A stretch of 64,000 nucleotides of DNA from Cavia porcellus (GCF_034190915.1 NW_026947484.1:80857982-80921981); one strand, 5' to 3'. Positions 12,600 to 24,503 are shown, counted from the first letter of the stretch. Notes: generated by a model not told the origin, from the letters alone. Translations and numbers: made by a program.

Positions 12600-13613
12600 T
12601 TTTTCCTATGTCTATCTAGAATGTCTTTCAGTATTCTTTGCAAGGTTGGTTTGGTGGTCATGAAGTTCTTCAGCTGTTCTTTGTCGTGAAGTATCTTATT
12701 TCTCCATCCATTTTGCAGGACAGTTTTCTAGGGTATGTCAGTCTGTGTTGGAAGTTGTCTTCCTTTAGGATCTGAAATACTTCACTCCAAGCTATTCTTG
12801 ACTTCATTGTTTGTGTTGAGACGTCTGCTGTGATTCTGATGGGCTCTCCTTTATAGATAAACCTGTTTTTTTTTCCTCTAACATCTTTTAATACTGTATT
12901 CTTATGTTAAATTTCTGGAATGTTGATTATTATATGTCTGGGTGTAGATTTATTTTGGTTATGGCTAATTGGAGTTCTATATGCTTCACTTACCTGTATA
13001 TCAGTTTCCTTTCTCATGTTTGGGAAATTTTTGGTTATTACTTCTGTAAATAGTCTTTTGGTATCATTTGTGTTGTCACCTTTTTTTGTTTATATCTATT
13101 AGTCTTATATTTTTTCTTTGTATCATCTTGGCAACTGTTGAATTATTACTTCCTGATTCCTTGTTATTTTAAAGATCTTTGCTTTCTTGTTCCCTGGCTG
13201 TAATCTTGTCTTCTAGGTCTGAAGGTCTATCTTTACATTCTTTCAGGCAGTTTTGCCAGCTTTCAATGGAATTTTTGACTTCCTGTATATCTCCTTGAAT
13301 CTGTTTCATGCATTCTATTTCTTTCTTATACTGTTCATGTAAAATTTCCATCTTTTTGCAGTGCTCCTCACTTTTTTTTAAACTATGTCTTTTTAGGCCC
13401 CTTGTATTATATTTATCATTTTTTCTTTACCTGGGAGATTATTTCTCATTTGAGTTACTTTACAGCTTCATGGGGCTCTTTCTTTACTTCAGTTGGTATC
13501 ATTTCAGAAGTTTCAAGTGAATGGCTTACTGTGTCTCCTGTGTTCACGTCTCCTAGGCTTGTTTGGAATGGGCTGGAGGCTTGAGATTTCATTTTGCTGT
13601 TTTGTTTTGTCAT
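12600..13613 (-). pseudogene. L1 ORF1 (RNA-binding protein), broken
   Basis: ORF1p is the trimeric RNA-binding chaperone of L1. The N-terminal start reads MTKQNSKMKSQASSPFQ from about 13613, matching the start of the copy at 55068. A coiled-coil stretch lies at 13169-13351 (HEQYKKEIECMKQIQGDIQE, LKECKDRPSDLEDKI). The RRM and C-terminal parts toward 12600 are frameshifted. Confidence 0.8.
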
Positions 13614-13716
13614 TTTCCTGTGTTTCCCTTGGGAAGCTGAATGCAAGTTCTCTCTGGCTTGTGGATGTATGTATGTACTGCTGGGAGTTTCCTCAGTTGA
13701 GTAGGGGTTGTTAGGC

Positions 13717-14285
13717 AGGCCTTACCAGGTCCCCAGTGGCACCTGAAGGCTCTTCAAATGGAGGGAGTTTGCTGGGTGGACCTTCAGCACACCCCATATG
13801 TTACTCTGAAGCTTTCCAGCTGCTTGAGGATGCTGGGTGGGACTCTACTAGGTTCTAAGTGGCATACCAAGGCTGAACAACTAGATTTAGTATGCTGTGC
13901 CAGGCATTCACCTCATGCTACACAGCATACCAAAGCTTCCTAGGTGCTTGGGGTCACTGGTAGGGTCTTACCAAGTTCTGAGTGAGGTTCTGAGGTTGCA
14001 CAGCCAGCTGGAGTTCTCTGGACAGGCCTTTTGCTTGTGCCACTTAGTGCAGGAGGTTCCCCTTCCATTAGGAGTCGCTGGGCAAGGTGTAACCAACATC
14101 TTAGCTACCTACCAACATGCCGCCTCTGCTGTTTGGGGACGCTTGGTGGGGCCCTACCAGGTTTCGAGTGAGGTGCTTTGGTTGCACAGCTAGGTAGAGT
14201 TCACCATGTAGGCCTTCTCCTTGTGCCAGTGGATGGGGGAGGTTCCCATGCCACTCGGGGTCAACTGCGCAGGGCTTATTTACAT
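13717..14285 (-). promoter_or_regulatory. L1 5' UTR with ~123-bp tandem monomers
   Basis: Units begin near 13717, 13838, 13963, 14087 and 14150 with variants of 'ggtcttaccagg' followed by 'agtg(a)gg'. The spacings are 121, 125, 124 and 63, and the last unit ends near 14272. Each unit ends with a variant of 'cttggggtcgctgggt'. One unit is half-length. Rodent L1 promoters are commonly built of tandem monomers, so this is the likely promoter of the antisense L1; activity is not shown. Confidence 0.7.
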
Positions 14286-14449
14286 CCTAAAATCATGTAT
14301 TTTCCATGAATGTCTTTTTGAGCTACTTATACAGTATGTTATACAAGTAATTATTTTAAAATAATTTTTAAATCTAATGAATCCAGATATGGCTTTTCTA
14401 GAATATCTGCTCTTTTAGAATATTTATTTTAGAGTTTGTATAGAGTTAC

Positions 14450-14928
14450 TGTATTGGTCAGGGTTTTACTAGAGAGAACAGATATAACCCGGGATATACA
14501 GAAACAACAAGATTGGCTTACGATAGTCAGTCACACAGTCCGATGAAGAAGCGTGCTGAGGGTGTCTATGCACTGGAGGCTGAAGGATTCAATCCGAGAT
14601 CTGGAGTTCACCCTAGTGTCTTGTGCAAGTCCACACCAGCAGGCTGATGGGTCCGCCAGAAGGCTGAAGGCTCTGTGATGAAAGGCTGAAGAGTCTACGC
14701 TGGAAAGCTGAAGCGTCTGTACTATATAAGTCAGGAGGCAAGGTCCAAACCAAAGGTGAAGACTGGAGCTTCTCCCAAGAATGGAATAGATTTGTCTTTC
14801 CTCTTCCCCTTTTATACCTCGAGGTGATAACCCACCCTAGGGTAGGTCTTCTTCTACATCCTTGGGTGTAGAATTGCTAAACCCATTTAGTTAGCTTCTG
14901 TCTCAAGTTGACACAATCAGTCAACCAC
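14450..14928. mobile_element. ~478-bp interspersed element with 9-bp flanking duplication
   Basis: It begins 'tgtattggtcagggtttta' and ends 'caagttgacac...tcaaccac'. It is flanked by 'tagagttac' at 14441-14449 and 14929-14937. Inside are 'actatataagtcagg' and, on the reverse strand, a TATAAAAG box near 14810, plus a cluster of 'gctgaag' repeats (14640-14720). The ends resemble a widespread mammalian repeat. LTR-like promoter elements point to a solo LTR, but the 8-9-bp duplication would suit a hAT-type transposon; I cannot decide. Confidence 0.5.
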
Positions 14929-15665
14929 TAGAGTTACCATTGTAAAATACTGCAGACACCCATAATATCTTTCTATTACAAAATTCTAATAGCATTTGAA
15001 AATGTTAGACTAGTTTTCAAGAAGCAACAAATCCTAACAAAAAACTGTAGTATGATAGGAATTTCAAAATAAACTACTCGTTTTTTTTGCAATCTCAAAT
15101 TTTATGTTTCATCTTAATGACAATTTTAACTCAGTCCCTATTAAAACACTGGTTAAACATTTGATTAATCTATTCAGTAGATTTGATAATTTGCTACATA
15201 GAAACAGGGTGTGAGAGGCATAAAACACAGGAAATTGAACCTTTTTTTTAGGCATTAAGCCCCTTTTTGTCTTCAGCTTTGGTGAATCCTTTTTTCTCTT
15301 TTTTCTCATGTCTCATTTGACAAGAAGCAAAAATAAGTTTAGTAGGCTGCTCCATATTTCTCATCGTTTGTCTTGAGAAGAGCAAGTTGCTTTGTTGTAT
15401 CATGTTTGAGACCCATTTAGCTACCAAGAACTACTGATAATATTGCTTAAAATATGAATATGAAAACTAATAAAACAGAAAAATGTTTCTAATATTCTAA
15501 TTTTAAATTCAAAAATTATAAAAATTCTCTTGAAATAATGCTTTTAGCCAAAATTTGTTTTTCCCTGTTTTAAAAACTAAAAGGAAGTACAGTAGAGTTA
15601 AGTATCAGTAGTCCTAATGCCATTATCACACTGCAGGGATCATTGTACCTTCATACTAACTTTTT

Positions 15666-15762
15666 TGCTTTTTTTCTATTTTGTGGTATGGAGGATTGAA
15701 CCCAGGGCCTTGCACTTGCTACACAAGCACTCTGCCACAGAACTACACCTCCATCTTAGGAG
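15666..15762 (-). repeat. Old ID-like SINE fragment
   Basis: On the reverse strand it shows the tRNA-like B box as 'gggttcaatcc' and an A-box region near 15745. It is more diverged than the young ID copies; its core 'cagggccttgcacttgc' belongs to the older B1-ID type. Confidence 0.65.
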
Positions 15763-15802
15763 TAAGTTTTGAAATCAGAAAGTGCAAGTCTTCCAACTTT
15801 TC

Positions 15803-15897
15803 TTTTCTTTTTTTTTTTTTTTTGTACTGGGGATCGAACTTAGGATCTTGCACTTGCCAGGCAGACGTCTATGCCACTGGGCTAAATCCCCGGCCCA
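15803..15897 (-). repeat. ID-like SINE
   Basis: A reverse-oriented copy with a long T run (15812-15824), 'gtactggggatcgaact' and ending 'gggctaaatccccggccc'. It is intermediate in divergence. Confidence 0.85.
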
Positions 15898-16344
15898 ACA
15901 TTCTTATTCTTCTACAAGATTATTTTGACAATTCTGATTCCTTTGATTTTTATTGAATTTTATGATTAACATCATTTTCTTGGAAAGAAACAGCTGAGCT
16001 TTCAGTAATGGTTGCATGGTATTTATAGATCAATCTAGGAGTGCTGCTTTCTGAACTATAAGTCTTCCAATTGAGTACACAAACTGGGATGTCTTTTCTC
16101 TTTAATTTTATCAGCAAGTTTTGTAGCTTTCAGTTTTTTGTCTGTTAAAGTTGCTCAATACCTGCCGTTGGATGTTGGATGTTAGGATAAATGGAATTAT
16201 AGTATTTCCTTATTCTTCTTCATGAGTTGTTGCAAGTATTGCAAGTATGTTGAACAATACTGATTTTATTTTTTGCATTGATATTGTTTTTGTAACTTTG
16301 CTGAATCATTTGTAAGGTCTAGTCAACTAGGTGGACTAATTTAT

Positions 16345-16497
16345 TATTATCATTATTATTATTTTGTGTTTTTTGAGATAGGATCTCCCTTGTAGTTCAA
16401 GGTGGTATTCATCTCATTATGTAGTGCATCCTGGCCTCAGATTCAGGGTGGTCCCCCAGCCTCAGCCTTGTAAGTACTGGGTTTCCAGGGTTGTGCC
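16345..16497 (-). repeat. B1 SINE (diverged)
   Basis: Reverse B1 with 'ttttttgagataggatctc', 'ctcattatgtagtgcatcc', 'cccagcctcagccttg' and 'gtactgggtttccaggg'. Confidence 0.7.
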
Positions 16498-18060
16498 TTC
16501 ATATGTGTCTATTCATTACTTTTACATGTAAAATCATGTCATGTGCAAATAATGACAGTTTGTTTTTTTGAGACAGGATCTTGCTGTGTAAGTTCAAGCT
16601 GGCCTTGTACTTACTATGTAGGTCAGGCTGGCCTGGAACTTGCAGTGATCCTCTTACCTCCGCTTCCTGAGTGCTGGGATTATGGGCATTTGTTATAATG
16701 CCTGGCAAATAGTGACAGTTTTAATTTTTGTTTCTCAATTTGAATGCCTTTTATTTATTTTTATTGCCTAATTGTTCTGGCTAGAATTTCCATTACAGTG
16801 TGTAGTAGAAATTGCAAATGTGGGCATCCTTGGCTTGTTTGTGATTTTAAGGAGTAGTTTTTTAGTTTACCAGTGATTAGGATGTTGCTTAAGGATTTCT
16901 CATAAATACTTTTGCTAAAGTTAAGGTAGATTCCCACTATTCCTACTTCTTGTTTTAATCATAAAAGGAAAATGGATAACCTCAGGAACTTTATACACAC
17001 ACACACACACACACACATTACATCTTCAATTTCACTGTTTGACATTGGTTTATTTAGGATTTTTATATATTCTTGATTCAGCTTTGGTACTTCATATGTA
17101 TCTAGGAATCTGTCCATTTCTTCTGTGTTGTGTATCTTAGTAGAATCCAAGTTCTCAAAGTAGATATGGATGATCTTCTGGATTTCAAAGTAGCTATAGA
17201 TATCTTCTTTAGGGTCTGCTGTGATTTCACCTTTTTCATTCCTCAATGTATAGATTTAAGTCTTTCCTTTTTTGATGAAGTTGGCTAAGGGTTTGTTGAA
17301 TTTAATCTTTCAAAGAACCAACTCTCTGATTCACTGACTCTTTGTATTGTTTTCTTACTCTCCATTGCATTAATTTCTGCTCTGATCTTTATAATTTCCT
17401 TCCTTGTATGATCTTTGAGTTTGGCCTGCTCCTCTTTGTCTAAAAGCTTAAAGTTCAGCATTAAGTTGTTTGTCTGAGCTTGCTCTATTTGCTTGATACG
17501 ATTACTCACTCATAGGATTTCTAAATTTCACTCATAGGATTGCTAATAAATTTAGCTTTTATTGTATCCCGTAAGTTCTGGTATGTTGTACTGGTGGTGT
17601 CACTTAATTGTAGAAATATCTAGTTTTTTCTTTAATTTCATCTCCTTTGTTCAGGGAGTGTTACTTAATTTCCATGTGTGTATAAAGTTCTTTCAGTTTC
17701 TTTTGCCGTTGATTTCCAAGTTTGTTTCACTATGGTATGCATGGAATAATTTCAATTCCTTTGCATTAGGTAAACATGTTGTATCAGGTAGTATGTGATC
17801 TGTTTTGAGAATGTCCCTTGTGCAGCTGAAAAGAATGTGTATTCTGATGTCGTGGGGTGGAACACTCTGTGGACATCTACTAAATTTATTTGTTCAAAAG
17901 TTTGGTTCAGTTCATCTGTTTCATTGTTGATCTTGTGTCTAGTTGATCTATTTGTGATAGTGATGTATTGAGGTCCCCTGATACAACTATTAATTTGATT
18001 TTTTCATGTCTGTTTTATATAGTTGGGTGCGCTGGTATTTGGTTCATATATATATTGTAC
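16498..18060 (-). mobile_element. L1 ORF2 fragment with nested B1
   Basis: The + strand is the reverse of ORF2 from the FADD region ('aaatcatgtcatgtgcaaa' at about 16531) to the endonuclease domain near 18050 (reverse frame IYEPN..APNYIKQ). Reverse-strand pieces include MDRFLDTYEVPKLNQEYIK and SNSEIEDV. A B1 interrupts it at 16562-16705, and a CA microsatellite lies at 16995-17017. At 18060 homology to L1 stops and an unrelated-looking segment begins. Confidence 0.85.
16562..16705 (-). repeat. B1 SINE inserted in L1
   Basis: A well-preserved reverse B1: 'ttgagacaggatcttgctg', a duplicated 'aggctggcctggaactt' region, 'ctgagtgctgggattatgg'. The flanking target duplication is 'caaataatgacagttt' (16546-16561) and 'caaatagtgacagttt' (16706-16721), 15 of 16 matching, showing that the B1 is younger than the L1. 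Confidence 0.93.
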
Positions 18061-18372
18061 TGCTGCATCTCTCCATGGAGGCCTCTGAGGTTGCCAGCAG
18101 TCACCATGTGTCCATCGGTTTGAACTGCTTCTCCCACACAGTGAGTCCTGACTTGGGGAGAAGATGCTTCCTGCTGCCTCCTTCTTCTTTGTTGAAGTTT
18201 GTCTTTTTGCTCTCCCCATGGGCAACACTATCTGAAGATCCTTTCTGAGTCCAGGGGACCCACTTCTCTCCTTTTTCTCTTCTTGATGTTACTATATTCC
18301 AGTGTCTAGACAGAACATCTCAAAGAGGCTCTCTGCTGCTGCTTACCACTCTACCATCTTCGCAGAGAAGTC
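18061..18372 (-). other. Segment fused to the L1, possibly a 5' UTR
   Basis: This 310-bp stretch follows the L1 fragment without a poly-A or target duplication. On the reverse strand it starts 'cttctctgcgaagatggtag', reminiscent of the 'aagatgg' start of mammalian L1 5' UTRs, and is purine-rich. If it is an L1 5' end, ORF1 and the N-terminus of ORF2 have been deleted between. I do not recognise the sequence. Confidence 0.35.
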
Positions 18373-19477
18373 TCCTTTCTTACATTACTTTAAGGAATAA
18401 TTAAGGAAGTGTTCCCTCTGATATTTTTCCCCTTATATTGTAGTTTTTGGAAGTTTTGAGGCAAATTATTGTAATTTATTTAAATGCCTGATAGAAATCA
18501 TCATTCAAAGTACTTTCTGCTTAATATATTACTTTTTTAGACTTTTTCATTGAAGTTTTTACTTTACTGTTCCTCTTGACACTTCTACTAGTTCTCTTCT
18601 GAATTTTCTGCTTTTCTGTATTCTTGACTTCATTGTACTTAGTATTTTGAATTGTAATGTTTTCCATATCTTTGTCTCATTTACTATAAGATATTTAAAG
18701 TTAGGCATTGTTTTTCATTTTTGTATTTCAATACCTGCCTTATGCCTCTTACAAAAAAGAACTCTTTTACATTAGTGGAATGATGACTGGTCTTGCTCTA
18801 GAGTGTAAAACTGAATGGCAATCCTAATAATGGCTTAGGATAGAAGATTCACACTGAAGTGATATTAATTATTAATAGATAAGGGTGAAAAGAATTTGGA
18901 CTTGTTATTTAGGGAAAGAAAAGGAGTTTAAAATAACTCTGAGGTTTCTTTGAGGCTCTGTCTTTTCATTGTAAAATATACCTCAAATACACTAGCACTA
19001 CTTTTTCTTTTATTCTAGGACTATGCAGTTAATGCTCACTACTAAGAAAAAATGTAATAAGTATAATAAATAATTGCAAGTTTTGAATAAGAAATCAATA
19101 ACTAAATATGAGTGGTATCTTTTATTACTTGTTTGCAGGTCTGACCTACATATTTTTCTTCTGGTGTATATATCCCTTTTTTGATGCTTTCATGAAATAT
19201 TATATATATATTCATTTAAAAATTTTGATAACGATAATTAGGATTCAACTTTATTTCTATTACAAAACCATTGGTCATCATTTAAGGTATCCTAATATAT
19301 AAAATGAATTCACTTTTCATGTTTTGTGTATGTATTCTTTTGTTTGAAAATTTGTAACACTGTCTTGTTTCCCCTAAAAACTCCCTAAAATTGTATACTA
19401 AGAATAGTGATTAAAATTTTGCTTAAATTACCATATTTATATTACATGCTAATTTTTAAGTTAACATTCTTTAGTGT

Positions 19478-19628
19478 TTTTTATTTGTTTGTGTAAACAA
19501 GGTATCACTAAGTACCTCAGGCTGATCTTGAACTTACTACATAGTCCAGGATAGCCTCAAACTTGCAGGGATTTGTGCCTCAGCCTCTTGAGTGTTGGGT
19601 TTTTAGGCATGCACCAGCACACTTGGTG
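19478..19628 (-). repeat. B1 SINE (diverged)
   Basis: Reverse B1 with 'ctcaggctgatcttgaactt', 'agcctcaaacttgcaggg', 'cctcagcctcttgagtg' and 'aggcatgcaccagcacac'. Confidence 0.8.
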
Positions 19629-20216
19629 TATCTAGTGTTTTTCTAACAGTCTATGTCAGGTCTTTTATGGTACCTTTTTGGGAAGTTTCATCTACACTGT
19701 GTCTTTTGTATCTAGAACACAAAGTAGGTAAAACATTTGATTGGTAGAGAAGTAGTATTGTCTTGATTAAAGAAGTTAAGTATAAGACTTAGAGATATGA
19801 GATTCTGATACGCATGATACTTGATTGGTTGGGTGATATTATTCAAGTTTCCAATTTTAAAACATTTTTTCAATACAGAATTAACCTACTAAAGGTATTA
19901 TTCAGCTAAAATAATATTTTGTCAGATTGTTTGAGTGAGTGCCATTATGTCTGTTTATTTAAAAGCTTATTTAAATTTTATTCTTTATATTTTGAAGATG
20001 ATTTATAGAGTAAACCTGTCTCCTCTTGATAATAATTTTCTTTTTTTCCTCCTTTCTTGTTATCTTTTTCATTATTCTTTTTTTAAACTTAATTTTTTAC
20101 TTGAGCCTTTGATTAATATTTAATGAATCCTTGTTTTAAAATGAAGCTTCTTCTCCAGTATAATTTTATCTTCCTTTTCCCTTAGTCTTATCCTGGTAAT
20201 TAGTGCAATTATTCTT

Positions 20217-20319
20217 TTTTTTTTTGGTCTTTTTCGTTTTTATCGGTACCAGGGATCGAACTCACGACTGCCTGCTTGCAAGGCAGGCGCTTATGCCGCT
20301 GAGCTAAATCCCCAGCCCC
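20217..20319 (-). repeat. ID-like SINE with perfect target duplication
   Basis: A young reverse copy: T run, 'ggtctttttcgtttttatcg', 'ggtaccagggatcgaactc', ending 'gctaaatccccagcccc'. The 14-bp target duplication 'gtgcaattattctt' is perfect (20203-20216 and 20320-20333), which suggests recent activity of this family. Confidence 0.95.
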
Positions 20320-20739
20320 GTGCAATTATTCTTAATGAGTAATTGTAATTTTTCCCATTAAAATGTAGTTATTGTAATTTGGATGGACAGTTCTGTCCCT
20401 CCACTCTTCCTTTTCGGTTTTGAGGTCATCATTTTATAAAATCAAATCTCATTTTGGTGTATATATAGCTTACTTTTCTTATGAAAAAAACATTGTGAAA
20501 AATCTATTTAAGTGAATTATTTTTACTCTAGGTCATTGTGTTGAATTTCAAAGTAATTTACTATCAAAATTTTAAAATATCTTCTGTTCAGTTTATATTT
20601 TGTTTTGTTTCTACTTTCTTACAAAAGGACTTTACCTTGAGGAGTATATAGGAGAGATTGCTGGGTTGAAAGTTTATTTTAACTTTTAATAGACAGTGAT
20701 TTCTCACAATTGCATTTCTTTAATATCAAACCACTTAAT

Positions 20740-21988
20740 ATTTCTGGCAATACTGTAACATAGTAATAGTCCCACATAGTAGAGGCCTGCAGAAATGGAG
20801 CAGAGGAGATATTGATTGCCAAAAAGAACAGTGTTAAAAAGAAGGAATAGGAAAAATGGCTTGAGGGGACGTACAAAACCCTACCCTTTTCAGACTCAAA
20901 AATCACAAAAGCGAAGGACTGCTTTGAGAAGAGAGCCCAGGACATGTGTGAAGTTGTGAGAGTGAAGCCCAAATTGCAGTGGAGAATCCAGGATTTTGGA
21001 AAAGTTAGAAACATGGAACTTCTGCTGAGGAAAGCTGAAAGGAGTGAGCAAAAAAAGAAACCAAGAGAACTATAAATAAAAGCAGTGCTATAGGAGCGAG
21101 GTCCCACAAACCTTTTAGAGTTCACATCTCATCACAGTTTGTCCCAGTTGCTGGACGTGGAACTATAGGATTTTATGTTTGCCCTGCTGAATTTCCATCT
21201 TGCTTTGTTTATATTGCTTTGTATCCCCCATTTCTCCTTTTTTGGAAATGTTTACCCTGCCCTTTGTATATTGGAGATATTTAGCTTTCTTTTGATTTTT
21301 ACAGGGGCACACAGCTAAGCATTTGTCTTAAATCTCAAAGGAGATTTGAACTTTTCCTTTTCCTTTTTTTTTTCTTTGAGAAAGGTTCTAGCTATGGAGT
21401 GCAGGCTAGCCTTGAACTCAGAATGTATGCAGCCCAAGGTGGCCTCAAACTCAGGTAATTCTCCCACCTTAACCTTCTAGTACAGGGATTACAGGTGTGC
21501 ACTGGCTGTGTGTGCAGTTTTCAGCAGTCCTGAAACTGTCAGAACTTTGATGACTTTTAAAGATGAACTAATAAATGGGTTTGCATTTTTCATAAAGGGA
21601 TGTACATGAGTCTTTTCGGACCCAAGGGCAGAATGTTAAGGTTTATAGATGTCCCCCAAAACGTTGTGTACTCTTAGATAGAGTTTTTGGGAAGTGATTA
21701 GATTACAAATGTATGATAGTCTTTATTAGTCTGCTGAGGTGTTTATGGCTAAATGTGATGTTGGGAAGTGAACCTTAATGGGAGGAGAGGGGTCATGAGG
21801 GTCTGCCCTATAAGAGGGTATCTCCTTCCCCTTCATTTGATTGTTTTCTCTGCTTCCTGCTGCCCTACCTTGGAGTCAGCTGACTATGGACTAAAATCTC
21901 TACCAATTGTGATTCAAATGAACTTTTTTCCCTTGAAGTTGTGGGTACTGAGTATTGTGTCTCAGCAACAAGAAAAGTAATTGAGGCA
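20740..21988 (+). mobile_element. MaLR element: internal region plus 3' LTR
   Basis: The stretch 21165-21290 ('tatgtttgccctgctgaatt', 'cccatttctcc') matches the 3' part of the internal region of MaLR (MST/THE1-like) elements. From 21634 to 21988 an LTR of MLT1-like type follows, with 'tgttaaggtttatagatgtc' at its start, 'ggtctgccctataag', 'tcagctgactatggact' and 'cagcaacaagaaaag' at its end. A B1 at 21366-21512 is nested in the internal part. MaLR elements are non-autonomous and carry no viral genes needed for replication. The reverse open frame of 148 codons at 20679-21125 is antisense to the internal region and not a gene. Confidence 0.65.
21366..21512 (-). repeat. B1 SINE in the MaLR
   Basis: Reverse B1: 'tttctttgagaaaggttcta', 'gctagccttgaactcagaa', 'cagggattacaggtgtgc'. 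Confidence 0.85.
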
Positions 21989-22314
21989 TATACTTAAAAT
22001 GGAGTTCCCTGTCATGTTTGGGTGAACTCATATAAATCCTATCTGGACCTGCTGAGTTTTTTTCTTTTCTTTTTTTCTTATACTTTCTATTTTTTTCTTT
22101 TCCTCCTCCTTTCTTTCTTCTCCATTTTGAGTGAATATATTCTGTATCTTTCATAATGATAGTTCCATTAAATTTTTTTATTCTTGAAATTTTTAAAGCT
22201 ATATTTTTCTGAAAATTGTTCATCAGTCTATTTTCAAACTTACTGGCATCACCTTATTCTAGCACTCTTTCTGCCTTTATAATTTTATAATTATGCTTTT
22301 AAAAAATTCATAAT

Positions 22315-22482
22315 GTAGCCAGGTATAGTAGTACACACCTGTAATTCCATGGTTTGGTAGGCTGAGGCAGGAGAACCACAAGTTTGTGACCAGACTGGGC
22401 AGTTAGGCAAGACTCTTGTTTTGAAATAAAGGAGCAAAAAGACTGAGGAGGTAGCCCAGTGCACAGGCCTAGATTCAGTCAT
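22315..22482 (+). repeat. B1-ID dimeric SINE
   Basis: Forward B1 part: 'gccaggtatagtagtacaca', 'cctgtaattccatggtttgg', 'ggctgaggcaggagaacc'. It is followed by an ID-like part starting near 22438 ('agactgaggaggtagcccag'). Such dimers are known from several non-murid rodent lineages. Confidence 0.75.
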
Positions 22483-23665
22483 TGACCCACCCTCCTCTTA
22501 GTGCTTGTACCTCTTTTCATTCTTCTTCAGACTTGACAAAGGCTTGCTTATTATGTTGTTCATTGCAAAGAATCATCTTTTGTTGATTCTTTATTGAATA
22601 TTCTCTCTTCTGTTTATTATATCTTTTTTCAATTTTTATTCTTTCTTAACTTCTGTTTATTTTATCCTCTTTCAACTTTCTTTGAGATTAGTATTTTCTA
22701 ATGTATTGAGTTGCATACCTAGATAATTTTATTTTCTAATATGTGCAGGGTATACTATAGTTCCACCTTCATGTACCACTTTAATTGTATTTTACAACTT
22801 TTAATGCTTGATATTTGAGAATCATTCATTTTAAATGTGCATTAGTTTTTGTTATTTTTTCTTTGACCTTGTGAAATATTTAAAGGTATTTATAAATAAA
22901 AGAGTGAATGTCAGCAGAATTTTTTTATGTATAGCTTGCTGAAATTATTGAACGTTTATAGATAGTCGTTAATAGTTTAAATTCAGTATTTAAATCTTTG
23001 CTGTCGGTGTGAAGTTCATTTCTAAGTATAATGAAAAAGTATGAAAATATCAGAACAAAGTATTTTTGTGAAGTTTATGCTTCAGATATAGAGGATTAAT
23101 TTTTTTACATATTCATGTCTGATTTACTTGAAAATGGCTAGAAAATACAGTATGTGTAATTACATTTTGGCATTTGTGAAGATTTGTATTCTGGAGGATT
23201 GTTGTGTGCCTTTGTGTGTATGCGAATGTTTGGTTAATGTCCTTCAACCTTCAGTTTATGTGTCTCCTGAAATATCTGAAAAACGTCATGCCCTTTCAGT
23301 TTGATATTTAATTTTTTTCATTGTAAGTTTAGTGCAAGAGATACAATTACTAGTGTATTATGTGAAACTTTTTATTTTAGAATGAAATTGCTTCATTGTT
23401 CTTTAAAATATATATTTCAACTTGTAAATATTTTAGTAATTTTATAACCTCATTAATTATACAAACATGCACATTGTGTGCGCACACACACACAAGAACT
23501 TGCAAGTCTTCAGTGAAGAAAAACTTGAAAATTTGAATCTGCCTGTCTGCAGAGAACAATTAAAATACAGGATAAATATTTTTGTTTTACATTTGCTTGA
23601 AAGGATCCCTCTACTGTGTTTTAAAACATAAGAGAAAAAAGGTATTTGGTTAAAAACTCAGTTTT

Positions 23666-24226
23666 GGAAACAACCCAAACGCCCACCAACTGTGGAATGG
23701 ATAAAAAAGATGTGGTATTTTTATGTAATGGAATACCACTCAGCTATAAAGAATGATAAACTCAAGGCTTTTATAGGTAAATGGATGCAACTAGAGATCA
23801 TACTCACAAGTGAAATAAATCAGACTCACATATGTAAACCTTGTATTATCTCCCATGGGTAAAAAACTGAAAGATTAAATAAGCCAAAAGGTACCATAGA
23901 TATTGTGAAGGGGAATGAAACTGCTCAAAAGGAAAGAACAACTGGGCTGGGGAAAAAGAGAAAAGAAGAAAGAAAAATATATATATATGCACAAGATAGC
24001 TAAGATAATTGTACTATTGAACCTATTCATTCAGGGAAAGAACCTGTGATTGCTTATATTGTTTGACCTGTTTTGCATGCTTGTATCTTGTAATCTGAGC
24101 AACTGTTTTGAAGATAACAATATTCAATATAATGACTATTTTTAATTTCCTATCAGTTTGTTTCAAAATCTTATGTCATTTCTACTGTTTTGTTTTTATT
24201 GTTTTATTTTCTTTTAATCCCTTTTT
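23666..24226 (+). mobile_element. 5'-truncated L1 (ORF2 C-terminus and 3' UTR)
   Basis: It starts within ORF2 ('ggaaacaacccaaacgccc', 'ggtatttttatgtaatgg') and runs through the 3' UTR, with the module 'gagcaactgttttgaagata' at 24097. The flanks 'taaaaactcagtttt' (23651-23665) and 'taaaaacctcagtttt' (24227-24242) look like a target duplication with one extra base. Confidence 0.88.
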
Positions 24227-24302
24227 TAAAAACCTCAGTTTTAGATGGTATTATACCAAAAGACTTCTGCACATTTTTCTGTATTTAACTTCAGTCCATT
24301 AG

Positions 24303-24503
<201 letters not shown>

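Larger units (their letters stand above)
7573..14285 (-). mobile_element. Long antisense L1 (3' UTR, ORF2, ORF1, 5' UTR)
   Basis: All parts of an L1 are recognisable in reverse order: A-rich 3' end at 7573, 3' UTR to about 8560, ORF2 about 8560-12535, ORF1 about 12600-13613 and a monomeric 5' UTR about 13650-14285. The elements lie in the transcriptional antisense orientation to Jak2. ORF2 carries several local duplications (9339-9483, 10134-10212) and many disabling changes, so it is dead. I found no convincing target-site duplication, so the boundary with the compact element on the left is uncertain. Confidence 0.85.

Noticed and set aside
16995..17017. CA repeat as a CRISPR-like or regulatory array
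   Set aside because: It is a simple microsatellite within an L1 fragment; no spacers or other structure.
20679..21125. Reverse-strand open frame of 148 codons
   Set aside because: It is antisense to a MaLR internal region, has biased hydrophobic composition and no recognisable domain or splice context.
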